DNA of 64,000 bases from Actinacidiphila guanduensis (GCF_900103985.1 NZ_FNIE01000002.1:372001-436000), one strand, 5' to 3'. Numbered from the stretch's first letter, positions 1 through 8,082 are shown. The notes: generated by a model not told the origin, from the letters alone. Numbers and translations are program-made.

Positions 1-480
1 GGCCCCGGCCGGCAGCGTCTGAACGAGGGCGTTCCAGGGCAGCGCTTGGTGGCGGCTGGCCGGTGGCGTCCGCTCTGGCACGGGGTGGGGTGCCGGTTCG
101 CGGGGGGTGCGCGGGCCGGCAAGCAGGAGACCCCGTACTCCGTGCGGCTCTGCCTGCGACGGGGCTTGCAGGGACAGCAGTTGGCGGCGGCCGGCCGGCA
201 GCGCCCATTCCGGGGTGGCGTGGAGGGTGCGCGGGGCGGCGGGGGCGGTTCCGGGCTGGTCGCTGAGGTTTTGTGACGGGGCGGGCCGGGGCGCCTCGCA
301 CGTTGTGGCGAGCGGCGCGACCTGCGACCGGGGGCGGGTCCGTGGTCCGAGGGGCGTGAGGCGGGGGCGGCGGAAAGGCCGCGTGAGGTACGTACGGCCC
401 GGGCTGGTTCCGCCGCGCGTGCGGCCGCGCCCGGCCGGTGCCCCGGGCCGGGCTGACGCGAGTCGGCCCGCGGCCGTCAC
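1..480 (-). CDS. Partial fourth gene of the exopolysaccharide operon, product unknown
   Basis: A leftward reading frame opens at a GTG whose first bases overlap the stop of the O-antigen-ligase-like gene (GTGA overlap) and stays open for 160 codons to the window edge. About five sixths of its codons end in G or C, consistent with coding. The visible N-terminal part is rich in Pro, Arg and Ala and resembles no domain I recognise. It contains an imperfect direct repeat of about 65 bp (roughly 24-90 and 160-226). The overlap suggests translational coupling to the polysaccharide genes. The opposite strand also has an open frame here (to 276) with similar third-base bias, so existence of the gene is an inference from overlap and continuity. 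Confidence 0.45.
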   Translation of the reverse strand, partial: MTAAGRLASARPGAPAGRGRTRGGTSPGRTYLTRPFRRPRLTPLGPRTRPRSQVAPLATTCEAPRPAPSQNLSDQPGTAPAAPRTLHATPEWALPAGRRQLLSLQAPSQAEPHGVRGLLLAGPRTPREPAPHPVPERTPPASRHQALPWNALVQTLPAGA

Positions 481-2612
481 CGCGGGCCCTCCTCGGGCGA
501 GTGCAGCGCCCACCAAGCGGCGAGCCCCAGCACGACAGCGGTCAACGGCGTGACAGGGCCCCCGATGTCGGCGTACAGGAAGTCCACGCACTGCCACAGC
601 AGCAGCCCGACCGCGGCGAGCCCGGACCCGACCGATGCCGCACGGCCCCCGGCATGCCGCCACCCCGTGGGCGTACCAGTCGCCTGTCGTGCCACCTCGC
701 CGTCGAGCGGCCGGGCGGCCGAAGCACCGGACCCGCCGACCGACGCCCATGCCGGGCCACCCTTTTCGGAGTGCGGACCGCCGAACGGCCCCGTGCCCCC
801 TGCGAACTGCCCCGTGGCCGACACCCCGTCGAACGCCGCGGCCGCCTTCAGGTCCACGGACGGCACCCCATGAGGGCCCACCCCGGCGAACCACCCAAAC
901 GCGGAGCCCGGTTCGCGTCCTCGTCCCGCGAGCGGCCGTACCGGCAGCTCGCCTTCGGGCCGCGTACCGGGGAAACGGGCCACGGTGGCGTCCTGTTCGG
1001 GTGTGCTGCCGGCTGTCCGCCCGCCCCTGGGCTCCTGGGCGCCCAATCGCCGCGCCGCCGAGGCGGCCTCCTGCCCCCGGCCGGCGAACGGCCCTGCCGG
1101 TAGCTCGCCTTGGCGCCCCGGGCCCGCGAACGGCCCCGCTGGCAGTTCACCTTCGCGGCCCGGCTCCGCATACGGTTCCGCCGACAGTTCGCCGTGGTGC
1201 CCAAGATCCACGTACGGCCGTGTCGGAAGCTCGCCTTCGTGTCCCACGTCCCCGAACGACCGCCCCGACAGCTCACCTTCGTGCCCCGGGGCCACCAACC
1301 GGCCGCCGGAGGGCCCGACTTCAAGCCAACGGCCCGCGAGCCCTTCGCCCGCGCGCTCCGGCGTGCCCAACGGCCCCCGGGCGAAGCCCGCTTCGTGCTT
1401 CCGGGCCCAGGGCACGCCCACGCTCCCCTTGACCGCTGCTCGCTTCGCCGTTCGCAGGCGGCCCGCTCCTGCCGCGAGCAGGCACGCCCAGGAACCCGTG
1501 AGCAGGGCGCAGCCCACCAGGCCCTGTTCGGACAGGGCCAGCAGGTACATGTTGTGCGGGGAGAGGAGGGGTTCGCGGGTGAAGTGGCCCGCCGCGCTGT
1601 CGGTGTCGCTGGCCGAGTCCAGGGCGAGGGAGGCGTGGGAGTCGCGTTCGTCGGGGAAGCGCTTGAGGCCGACGCCCGTGGCCGGATGCTCGCGCCACAT
1701 CGAGACGGCGGCCGACCAGAGGGTGTAGCGGTCGGTGACCGAGGGGTCGGGGGCGCTGGTGACCTGGGTGATGCTGGCGAGGCGCTCGCTCAGCATGCCC
1801 GAACCCGCGCCGAGGCCGCCCACCAGCACCACACCGCAGGCCGCGGCGACGGCCAGCACCCGTACGGCCTGGCGGCGGCCGGCGAGCAGGGTGAGCACCA
1901 GCAGCACGGCCGCCGTCGCGATCCAGGTGCCGCGGCTGAAGGAGACCGTGAGCGGTACGAGCAGCGCCAGCGCGCACCCCGCCGCCGTCAGCCGCGGCGC
2001 CCGGCGCCCGGGCGCGAGCGCGTACCCGGCGGCGATCACCAGGCCGTACGCGACGACCGTGGCCATGCCCATGATGTCCGAGGGCCCGAACGTGCCGACC
2101 GCCCGCACGTCGCGGCCCTGGTACGAGGCGCCGGTCGCGGTCGCGTACTGCCAGGTGCCGACCGCGCCCTGGACGAGGGCGAGGACCACCACCGCGCCCG
2201 CCACCACCGTGAAGTCCCGCCGGTCCCGGAGCAGCAGGACGAGCGCGGCGGGTACCAGGACGAACACCTGGGCGTAGCGGACGAAGCCGGTGACCGAGGC
2301 GCCGGGGTCGGGCGAGGCGATCGCGGCCACCGCGAAGCCGGCCAGCGGCGCCCCGAGCACGGCGGCGGCCGTGCGGCTCAGCGGCCTGCGCCGCTCCCGC
2401 AGCAGCAGCACCGCGCAGGTCAGCACCATGACGGCCGAGGCCGCGTCGGCGGGGGTGACCTTGCCGGAGGTGCTGACGTCGCCGGGCGCCACCGGCAGCG
2501 CCAGCAGCGCCACCGTGGCGAGCGCGGGCAGCAGGCGGGCGTACGGCAGGAGCGGCGCGAGGAGGCGGGCGCCCGGGCCGGTGCGCCACGCGGGGCTCGA
2601 TGTCAGGGCCAT
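477..2612 (-). CDS. O-antigen ligase / Wzy-polymerase-like membrane protein with repeat insert
   Basis: A 711-residue polytopic membrane protein of the O-antigen ligase (Wzy_C) family, which polymerises or transfers lipid-linked glycans outside the membrane. Hydrophobic segments fill residues 20-385. The family SRG motif is at 226-228 and the H-N-M-Y-L loop at about 353-357. From about 385 to 657 there is a hydrophilic insert, including five tandem 14-residue units, before two last membrane segments (660-705). That insert is not a normal family feature. The ATG overlaps the stop of the upstream sugar transferase by one base, so they are translationally coupled. Role as exopolysaccharide polymerase or ligase is inferred from family and neighbours. 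Confidence 0.8.
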   Translation of the reverse strand: MALTSSPAWRTGPGARLLAPLLPYARLLPALATVALLALPVAPGDVSTSGKVTPADAASAVMVLTCAVLLLRERRRPLSRTAAAVLGAPLAGFAVAAIASPDPGASVTGFVRYAQVFVLVPAALVLLLRDRRDFTVVAGAVVVLALVQGAVGTWQYATATGASYQGRDVRAVGTFGPSDIMGMATVVAYGLVIAAGYALAPGRRAPRLTAAGCALALLVPLTVSFSRGTWIATAAVLLVLTLLAGRRQAVRVLAVAAACGVVLVGGLGAGSGMLSERLASITQVTSAPDPSVTDRYTLWSAAVSMWREHPATGVGLKRFPDERDSHASLALDSASDTDSAAGHFTREPLLSPHNMYLLALSEQGLVGCALLTGSWACLLAAGAGRLRTAKRAAVKGSVGVPWARKHEAGFARGPLGTPERAGEGLAGRWLEVGPSGGRLVAPGHEGELSGRSFGDVGHEGELPTRPYVDLGHHGELSAEPYAEPGREGELPAGPFAGPGRQGELPAGPFAGRGQEAASAARRLGAQEPRGGRTAGSTPEQDATVARFPGTRPEGELPVRPLAGRGREPGSAFGWFAGVGPHGVPSVDLKAAAAFDGVSATGQFAGGTGPFGGPHSEKGGPAWASVGGSGASAARPLDGEVARQATGTPTGWRHAGGRAASVGSGLAAVGLLLWQCVDFLYADIGGPVTPLTAVVLGLAAWWALHSPEEGPR
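1077..1286 (-). repeat. Five tandem 42-bp coding repeats in the O-antigen-ligase-like gene
   Basis: Residues 443-512 are five consecutive 14-residue units with consensus G-x-x-G-E-L-P/S-x-x-P-F/Y-x-x-x. More degenerate copies continue to about residue 615. The two leftmost units on the plus strand are nearly identical, implying recent duplication or slippage. Confidence 0.85.
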
Positions 2613-4540
2613 CAGCTGCCGCCGAACCGGAAGAAGGAGCCGGCGGTGCGCAGGATGATCGCCACGTCCTGCCACAGCGACCAGGAGTCGATGTAGTGGT
2701 TGTCGAAGCGGGCCCGGTCCGCGATGGAGGTGTCGCCGCGCAGGCCGTGCACCTGGGCCAGCCCGGTGATCCCGGCGGGCATCCGGTGCCGGTCCGCGTA
2801 GCCCTCGTGCTCGGCGCTGAACTGCCGGACGAAGTGCGGGCGTTCGGGCCGCGGCCCGACCAGGCTCATGTCGCCGCGGAGCACGTTCCACAGCTGCGGC
2901 AGCTCATCCAGCGAGGTGCGGCGCAGCAGCCGGCCGGCCGGGCTCATCCGGTGGTCGTCGGCGATGTTCCAGCGGGTGGCGGACTCCTTCTCGTCGCGCG
3001 GCCGCAGGGTGCGGAACTTCAGCAGGGTGAACGGCCGTCCGCCGAGCCCGATCCGCTCCTGCCGGAACAGCACCCCGGGTCCGTCGGCCAGCCGGACGGC
3101 CAGCGCGCAGGCCGCCAGCACGGGGGCGAGCGCGAGCAGGGCGGCGCCGGCGAGCGCGATGTCCAGGGCGCGCTTGCCGCGTGCGGGCGCGGCGGTGACA
3201 GGCCGGTACGCGTACGCCCACAGGTGCTGCGGCCCGCTCTCGCGGGCGGCGGGCTCGACCCGCCACAGCCGCCCGCCCTGCCCGGCGAGCAGCCCGGCCA
3301 GGGTCCGGGCGCCGGGCAGCGGCGGCCCGACGAACAGCACGTGCCGGGCGCCGTGGCGGGCGGCGGCCCGCACCACCGCCTCGGGCTCCTCGCAGCCGGC
3401 CACGCCGAGCGGCACCAGCCCGTACTCGGGGCGGGCCCGCAGCGCCTCGGCGACCTGCCGGACGGTGGGGGCGCGGCCGACGAGCAGCGCCGGTTCGGGA
3501 TCCCGGCGGGCGGCCCCCCGGTGCAGGCGGTGGACGAGCCCGCGCAGCGCGACGGCGGCGAGCACGGTGAGCGTGGTGCCGCCGAGCAGGTCGAACCAGC
3601 CGAGCGCGCGGCCGGGCGCCCCCGCGGCGAGCGCGGCCGCCGCGCAGCCCCAGGCGAGCACCGTGCCGAGCACGATCGAGGGCACCTCGTCCAGCACGGC
3701 GGGCGCGAGCACCGGGCGGTAGAGCCCGGCCCGGCGGAAGGCCCCCGCGAGCACAGCGCCCAGGACGCCCGGCAGCACCGCGCTCTCGTGCGGTCCGACG
3801 AGGCCGAGCCCGACGAGCAGCGCGGCCCCGTCGGCGAGCGCGGGCCCCAAAGCCCCCTTGAGCAGCCGGGACACGACCCGCCGCGAGCCCGCTTTCCGCC
3901 GCGCCCCGGACGCCGTGCGCAGCCCGCCCCGCCCGGCGGCAGGCGCGGGAAGAACGGCCCGCAGCGGCCCCGCGGGGACGGCCCCGGCGGAGGCCCCGTG
4001 CGCGGCGGCAGGCGCGGTGGCCGTGCGCTGAAGCGCGTCGGGGAGGGCGGAGGGGGGCTCCGTGAGGTGGTTCGCGGTCGGATCGGCCCGCAGGTGCGCG
4101 GCGCCGGTGGTGCCCGCAGGGTCGGCTCCGCGTTGGCGGTCCGGCCAGGTGCCCGGCGGCTCCGCGCGGTGGTCGGGGGGCAGCCCGGCCCGCAGATGTG
4201 GCGCAGCCGCGGAAGCGGCGGCCGCGTGCTGACGCGTCTCAGGGAGGGCGCCGGGCGGTTCCGTGAGGTAGCCGTCTGCAGTGGTGGCCGCCGCGCCCGT
4301 CGCGCGGTGGCGCGGGTCCGGGAGAGCGGTCGGGGGGTCCGTGCGGTGGTCGGGGGGTGGGGCTGGGCGGTCGAGTCGGGTCGCGCTCGCCTGGCCGACC
4401 TGCAGCGCGCCGTGGTGGGTGTCCTCGCGCCGTACGGCCGGGGGCGTGCGGCCGTCCCCAGGGCCGCGGTCGGCGGGGGCGCGGCCGTACGCCGTACGGG
4501 GGCCGGCGGGGCCGTCGGGGGGCGTCGGGGTGCGGGTCAT
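2612..4540 (-). CDS. Polyprenyl-phosphate sugar phosphotransferase (exopolysaccharide priming transferase)
   Basis: A 642-residue WcaJ/PssY-type protein that moves a hexose-1-phosphate from a nucleotide sugar to the polyprenyl-phosphate carrier, starting repeat-unit synthesis. Residues 225-345 hold about four hydrophobic segments, followed by a CoA-binding-like region. The bacterial sugar transferase domain occupies about 455-642, with K-F-R-T at 508-511, L-D-E-L-P-Q-L-W-N at 544-552 and the G-D-M-S-L-V-G-P-R-P-E block. The first 200 residues are unusual: soluble, Pro/Ala/Asp-rich, with degenerate ~45-residue repeats. The ATG overlaps the preceding GT4 stop by 4 nt, and its own stop overlaps the next gene by 1 nt. 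Confidence 0.9.
   Translation of the reverse strand: MTRTPTPPDGPAGPRTAYGRAPADRGPGDGRTPPAVRREDTHHGALQVGQASATRLDRPAPPPDHRTDPPTALPDPRHRATGAAATTADGYLTEPPGALPETRQHAAAASAAAPHLRAGLPPDHRAEPPGTWPDRQRGADPAGTTGAAHLRADPTANHLTEPPSALPDALQRTATAPAAAHGASAGAVPAGPLRAVLPAPAAGRGGLRTASGARRKAGSRRVVSRLLKGALGPALADGAALLVGLGLVGPHESAVLPGVLGAVLAGAFRRAGLYRPVLAPAVLDEVPSIVLGTVLAWGCAAAALAAGAPGRALGWFDLLGGTTLTVLAAVALRGLVHRLHRGAARRDPEPALLVGRAPTVRQVAEALRARPEYGLVPLGVAGCEEPEAVVRAAARHGARHVLFVGPPLPGARTLAGLLAGQGGRLWRVEPAARESGPQHLWAYAYRPVTAAPARGKRALDIALAGAALLALAPVLAACALAVRLADGPGVLFRQERIGLGGRPFTLLKFRTLRPRDEKESATRWNIADDHRMSPAGRLLRRTSLDELPQLWNVLRGDMSLVGPRPERPHFVRQFSAEHEGYADRHRMPAGITGLAQVHGLRGDTSIADRARFDNHYIDSWSLWQDVAIILRTAGSFFRFGGS
4031..4378 (-). 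repeat. Degenerate tandem repeats in the N-terminal region of the sugar transferase
   Basis: Residues 55-170 contain about three copies of a unit centred on D-H-x-T/A-E/D-P-P-x-A-L-P-D, separated by Ala/Thr-rich and H-L-R-A segments. The region is extramembranous and not part of the PF02397 fold. Confidence 0.7.
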
Positions 4541-5739
4541 CGGGCGGATGCCTCGCGGGCGGGGCGGGGGATCAGCGCGGTGTAGAGGGCGCCGACCGCT
4601 CTGGTGGTGGCGTCCAGGTCGTGGTGGGCGCGGACGTACCGCAGCGCGCGCAGCCCGGTGCCGGCCCGGCGGGCGGGGTCGGCGAGGTGGTGCACGAGGG
4701 CGGCCGCGAGGGCGCCCGCGTCGTCCGGGGGGACCACGCAGTTCTCGGCGTCGTCGGGCGGGATGCTCTCGCGGGCGCCGGCCACGTCGGTGACCACGAC
4801 CGGCCGCGCGCACGCCATCGCCTCCAGCGGGGCCAGCGCCATGCCCTCCCAGCGCGAGGGCAGTACCACCAGGTCGGCGGCCTGGTACCAGGGCACCGTG
4901 TCGGCGCAGGGACCGGCGAAGACCACGCCCCGCGGCGCTTCCCGGCGCAGCCGTGCCAGGTCGGGCCCGTCGCCGACGAGGGCGAGCCGGGCCGCGGGCA
5001 CCCGCGCGGTCACCTGCGGCCAGGCGCGCAGCAGCACGTCCTGGCCCTTCTGCCGGCACAGCCGCCCGACACACACCACGAGGGGAGCGCCCGCGCCGAG
5101 CGGGTCGAGGCCGGTCAGCGCGCCGTCCCCGGCGATGGCGGGCAGGGCCGCCCGGATGGCCGTACGGTGCCGGGAGGTGGGGCGGAAGCGCACGGTGTCC
5201 ACGCCGTTGGGCACCACCGCCCACCCGGCCCGCACCCCGTGCCGTTCCCCCGAGTCGCGCTCGGCGGCGCTCACGCACAGCACCTTGTGCGCCCAGCGGG
5301 CCGCGCCGCGCTCCCAGCGGACGGCGGCGCGGAACAGCGGGCCGGTCGCCGCCTCGTAGGACCAGGCATGCGGCTGGAAGACGGTGGGCACCCGGCCGCG
5401 CACCGCCAGCCGCCCGGCCAGGCCCGCCTTGGCGCTGTGCAGGTGGAGCAGGTCGGGGCGGACGGCGCGGACGGCGCGGGCGGCCGCGCGCACCTCGTAC
5501 GGCAGGGTGGGGCCGGGGGCACGGCGGGCGGGCCAGGGCAGCACCTCGGCGCCGCAGCCGGCCGCCGCCGGGCCGAGGGGGCCGCGGGGCGGGCAGGCCA
5601 CGACGACGCGAGCGCCCTGCCGCACCTGGGCGCGCACCAGGTCGGTGACGACGCGGGCGACACCTCCGTCCACGGGCTGGGCGACATGCAGCACCGTCAC
5701 CCCGCCGAGCCCTTCCTCGCCGTACTGGTCTTGCGGCAT
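4537..5739 (-). CDS. Glycosyltransferase family 4 protein
   Basis: A 400-residue GT-B glycosyltransferase. Residues 14-180 form the N-terminal Rossmann domain with an H-V-A-Q-P-x-x-G-G-V opening. The C-terminal donor-binding domain has the retaining GT4 signature E-G-M-A-L-A-P-L-E, followed by A-C-A-R-P-V-V-V-T-D. It would add sugars to the lipid-linked repeat unit on the cytoplasmic face. The ATG at 5739 has a purine-rich ribosome site (GGAGAGAGGG) about 9 nt upstream, which favours it over in-frame starts further upstream. First gene of the leftward operon, overlapping the next by 4 nt. Confidence 0.85.
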   Translation of the reverse strand: MPQDQYGEEGLGGVTVLHVAQPVDGGVARVVTDLVRAQVRQGARVVVACPPRGPLGPAAAGCGAEVLPWPARRAPGPTLPYEVRAAARAVRAVRPDLLHLHSAKAGLAGRLAVRGRVPTVFQPHAWSYEAATGPLFRAAVRWERGAARWAHKVLCVSAAERDSGERHGVRAGWAVVPNGVDTVRFRPTSRHRTAIRAALPAIAGDGALTGLDPLGAGAPLVVCVGRLCRQKGQDVLLRAWPQVTARVPAARLALVGDGPDLARLRREAPRGVVFAGPCADTVPWYQAADLVVLPSRWEGMALAPLEAMACARPVVVTDVAGARESIPPDDAENCVVPPDDAGALAAALVHHLADPARRAGTGLRALRYVRAHHDLDATTRAVGALYTALIPRPAREASAR

Positions 5740-5810
5740 CGCGCGCCGTTCCCTCTCTCCAGGCTCTCCAGGGCTCTCGGTCACGACCCGGTGGCCCACC
5801 GCGGAGCAGC

Positions 5811-5870
5811 CGCCGATCGATGCCGATCGACGCGGATCGACATGCGTCGACAACCGTCGACTTGCGTCAG
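5811..5870. repeat. Six 10-bp helically phased repeats upstream of the polysaccharide operon
   Basis: Six consecutive 10-bp units carry GATCGA (first three), GTCGA (next two) and GTCAG (last) at the same position in each unit. The 10-bp period places every copy on one face of the helix, as expected for cooperative binding of a regulator. The array starts 72 bp upstream of the GT4 start codon. Confidence 0.7.
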
Positions 5871-6048
5871 CAGCGGAACAACGGTGATCAACAGGTCGCG
5901 TGCACTCAACGAATACGAAGCCGGTCAGGTAATCCCCTTGAATCCTCAATGCACGGTCGCAGACGGGGTCGGCGAAATCACGGACGACGCGCGGCACTTC
6001 GCCCCGCGGGGCTGAGCTGCACTTTCTTATGACCATCGGACGTGTGAG

Positions 6049-6065
6049 GTTGACGGCACGTCAAC
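6049..6065. promoter_or_regulatory. Perfect inverted repeat upstream of rodlin
   Basis: GTTGACG-GCA-CGTCAAC is a perfect 7-bp-arm inverted repeat, 100 bp upstream of the rodlin -35 region. It is an operator candidate; the regulator is unknown. Confidence 0.5.
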
Positions 6066-6127
6066 GCAGCGCAGAGCAGGTTCACTCCTGTGCGCAAGTT
6101 CGGTCGCCGCGGGCCCGGTGGAGGTAT

Positions 6128-6177
6128 CCATTCGGGTGAAGGGTCATTACCAAGCGGGCGTCACGCTGTTGATCAGA
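6128..6177 (+). promoter_or_regulatory. Rodlin promoter, element shared with the second rodlin
   Basis: CCATTCGGGTG (6128-6138) is followed by ACCAA (6149-6153), a 14-bp spacer and GTTGATCAGA (6168-6177), 43 nt before the GTG. ACCAA-N14-GTTGATCAGA recurs exactly before the second rodlin. Rodlin genes are known targets of ECF sigma BldN, and the AACC-type -35 and GTTGA -10 are compatible with that class. The sigma assignment is inference. Confidence 0.65.
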
Positions 6178-6220
6178 CCGGCCCTGGTACCGGGGCTACG
6201 TCTCTCCAGAAGGACCCACC

Positions 6221-6631
6221 GTGTTCAAGAAGATCCTCGCCACGGCCGCCGTCGCCGCCTCCTTCGCGGGCGTCACCGCGGCGGTCGCCCCCGGCGCGAT
6301 GGCCATCGGCGACTCCCAGGGGACCACGACCGCCAACGGCAACGGCTCCGAGCAGAACTACGGCAACACCTACACCAGCGGTGTGATGAGCCCGTCGTTC
6401 GCGCTGATCCAGGGCTCGCTCAACAAGCCCTGCATCGCCCTGCCGGCGAAGGCGAACCTCGGCTCGCTGGTCGGCGTCGTGCCGATCACCGTCCAGGACC
6501 TCAACGTGCTCACCTCGCCGCAGAACCAGCAGTGCACCGAGAACAGCACGCAGACCCAGGGCGACGAGCCGCTGTCGCACATCCTGGACAACATCCCGCT
6601 GCTGTCCGGCAACGGTGCGGGCAACCACTGA
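6221..6631 (+). CDS. rdlA: Rodlin protein
   Basis: A 136-residue rodlin, a secreted structural protein that organises chaplin fibrils into the rodlet layer of aerial hyphae and spores. Residues 1-28 are a Sec signal peptide ending A-M-A. The mature protein begins I-G-D-S-Q-G-T-T and contains L-N-K-P-C and Q-N-Q-Q-C-T-E-N with the two conserved Cys, ending L-S-G-N-G-A-G-N-H. The GTG start follows AGAAGGACC. A paralogue lies at 8562; between them are chaplin genes, an arrangement typical of the developmental coat locus. The A/B letter is arbitrary. Expression is probably confined to aerial growth through the shared promoter element. Confidence 0.93.
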   Translation: MFKKILATAAVAASFAGVTAAVAPGAMAIGDSQGTTTANGNGSEQNYGNTYTSGVMSPSFALIQGSLNKPCIALPAKANLGSLVGVVPITVQDLNVLTSPQNQQCTENSTQTQGDEPLSHILDNIPLLSGNGAGNH

Positions 6632-6683
6632 GCCCCAGGGGCACCCGAATCCCCACCGCGGCACGGCACGTCCACCGCGCTCC

Positions 6684-6722
6684 GGCCCCGGCCGCCCGAC
6701 GACCCGTCGGCGGACCGGGGCC
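6684..6722 (+). terminator. Hairpin downstream of first rodlin
   Basis: GGCCCCGG...CCGACG (6684-6701) pairs with CGTCGG...CCGGGGCC (6705-6722), a stable stem with a small internal mismatch and no U tract, typical of Streptomyces terminators. Confidence 0.6.
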
Positions 6723-6912
6723 GCCGCGTTCCCCGGACCCGGCCGCTGCCGTTTTCCGCCGCTTTTCCCGAGCGCCCGCGGCCGCGGGAAAGCGAGGGCA
6801 GGACACCGCCCGAATTCGGCCCCGCCCAGCGCCATTCGGGTGGCGGCCACCCGGTTTTCCGCGGCTTTTCCCGTCCATTCGGGTGGATCGGGCGAACGGT
6901 GGCGACCGGAGG

Positions 6913-6940
6913 GTTTCCTCGGGTCGGGGCATCTCGTTGT
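6913..6940 (+). promoter_or_regulatory. Chaplin promoter candidate
   Basis: GTTTCC (6913-6918), a 16-bp spacer and CGTTGT (6935-6940) followed by GCCGGT. The same combination (GTTTCC-N15-CGTTGT-GCC) occurs before the secreted-protein gene at 8083. CGTTGT resembles the -10 of ECF sigma BldN, which transcribes chaplins; assignment is inference. Confidence 0.55.
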
Positions 6941-7046
6941 GCCGGTCGGCAGCGGTGTGCACGGGCGCGGATTCAGCCCCGCGTCCCGGACCGCCACGAA
7001 AGCCGTGGCGGAAGCACGACGCCGTTTCCGGAAAAGGAGTTCCACC

Positions 7047-7286
7047 GTGAAGTACACGAAGGTCGCGGCTGTCGCCGCCGGCACCCTGATGGCCGCCGGT
7101 GCCGCCGTTCCCGCGTTCGCCAGCTCCGGCGCCGGCGCCGTGGCCGCCGGGTCCCCCGGTGTGCTGTCGGGCAACGTCATCCAGGTCCCGGTGCACGTTC
7201 CGGTCAACCTGTGCGGCAACACCGTCGACATCATCGCGCTGCTGAACCCCACGTTCGGCAACACGTGCGTCAACGCCGACAACTGA
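7047..7286 (+). CDS. Short chaplin
   Basis: A 79-residue short chaplin: an amphipathic, amyloid-forming secreted protein that coats aerial hyphae and lowers surface tension. The signal peptide occupies residues 1-26 (ends A-F-A). The rest is essentially one chaplin domain, S-P-G-V-L-S-G-N-V-I-Q-V-P, then P-V-N-L-C-G-N-T, L-L-N-P-T-F-G-N-T-C. It has the two Cys typical of most short chaplins. The GTG at 7047 follows AAAAGGAG. The signal peptide is nearly the same as that of the 8083 gene, suggesting partial duplication. Confidence 0.93.
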   Translation: MKYTKVAAVAAGTLMAAGAAVPAFASSGAGAVAAGSPGVLSGNVIQVPVHVPVNLCGNTVDIIALLNPTFGNTCVNADN

Positions 7287-7459
7287 CGTCGGTCTGAGGG
7301 CGCCTTCGGGCGCCCGTCCCCCCCGCCCGCCCCGGAGCGCTCATCGACGCGCACCGGGGCGGTGCGTCCACCAGGTCCCGCGGCGCCGCCGCGCGGCCCG
7401 GCGCAGCGATGCACGACCCGATGCGCAAAAGCACGCGGAAAGAACGCGGAAAGAAACTG

Positions 7460-7909
7460 ATGCGACAGATCCTGAGCCGGAGCCTGCTCACCGTCGCTGC
7501 CACCGGCAGCGTCCTGGCAGCGACGGGAGGGTGGGCACACGCGGATTCCGGCGCGGACGGCACCGCGCAGGGCTCGCCCGGCCTGCTGTCGGGCAACAGC
7601 GTCCAGGTGCCGGTCGAGGCGCCGGTCAACGCGTGCGGCAACACCGCCGACGTGGTGGGCGCCCTGAACCCGGCGTTCGGCAACTCCTGCGCGAACACCG
7701 CGCCGGCGCCCGCCGCACCGTCGACACCCCCGCCCACGCACCACGCCCCGCCGCCGCACATCCTGCCGGCCCCGCTCCCGTCCCAGGCGCCGCCCCCGCC
7801 CCGCATGGCGGAGACCGGGCTCGACGGGCACGCGGCCGGGGGCGCCGCCGCGGCCGGGTCGGCACTGCTGCTCGGCGGCGCCGTGCTCTACCGGCGGGCC
7901 CGCGGCTGA
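7460..7909 (+). CDS. Long chaplin with one chaplin domain and sortase-type C-terminus
   Basis: A 149-residue secreted protein: signal peptide (about 1-28), one chaplin domain with both Cys (about 33-75), a Pro/His-rich spacer (about 76-114), then M-A-E-T-G, an Ala/Gly/Leu hydrophobic segment and Y-R-R-A-R-G. That ending has the layout of a class E sortase wall-sorting signal. Classical wall-anchored chaplins (ChpA-C) have two chaplin domains and about 210-260 residues, so this is a reduced single-domain form. The ATG is preceded by GGAAAG. It lies between a short chaplin and another secreted gene in the same direction. Confidence 0.88.
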   Translation: MRQILSRSLLTVAATGSVLAATGGWAHADSGADGTAQGSPGLLSGNSVQVPVEAPVNACGNTADVVGALNPAFGNSCANTAPAPAAPSTPPPTHHAPPPHILPAPLPSQAPPPPRMAETGLDGHAAGGAAAAGSALLLGGAVLYRRARG

Positions 7910-8009
7910 CGCGGCGGCGGGCGGAAAGCGGCTGATACGAGGAATACGCCGGTCGTCGTCCCGTACGGGTGATTGTCCTGCCTGTGCCCCTACCAGTGGC
8001 GTTCCGCAC

Positions 8010-8036
8010 GTTTCCGTCGTTCCGCCCGGTCGTTGT
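8010..8036 (+). promoter_or_regulatory. Promoter candidate of the 8083 gene, matching the chaplin promoter
   Basis: GTTTCC (8010-8015), a 15-bp spacer and CGTTGT (8031-8036) followed by GCCCGGT, repeating the elements seen at 6913-6940. The start codon is 46 nt further on. Confidence 0.55.
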
Positions 8037-8082
8037 GCCCGGTGTCGGAACCCCGGCGCCCGGCTGAAGGAAAGGGTGGCAA

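Larger units (their letters stand above)
5740..6220. other. Intergenic regulatory region between the polysaccharide operon and rodlin
   Basis: A 481-bp divergent intergenic region with no convincing gene. It contains six 10-bp phased repeats near the polysaccharide operon (5811-5870), a relatively AT-rich stretch (5880-5960), a 17-bp inverted repeat (6049-6065) and the rodlin promoter block (6128-6177). Confidence 0.7.
6632..7046. other. Intergenic region before the short chaplin, with direct repeats
   Basis: No gene is supported. After the terminator there is a 19-bp direct repeat TTTTCCGCNGCTTTTCCCG (6752-6770 and 6855-6873). Two copies of CCATTCGGGTGG follow (6832-6843 and 6875-6886); an 11-bp version also lies before the first rodlin. 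The chaplin promoter is at 6913-6940. Confidence 0.65.

Noticed and set aside
46..276. Plus-strand frame at the left edge
   Set aside because: Third-base bias similar to the minus frame, but no operon context or ribosome site; the minus frame has the GTGA overlap with its upstream gene.
1110..4585. Long plus-strand open frames across the polysaccharide operon
   Set aside because: Antisense to recognisable glycosyltransferase and O-antigen-ligase genes; Arg/Gly/Gln-rich with no domain.
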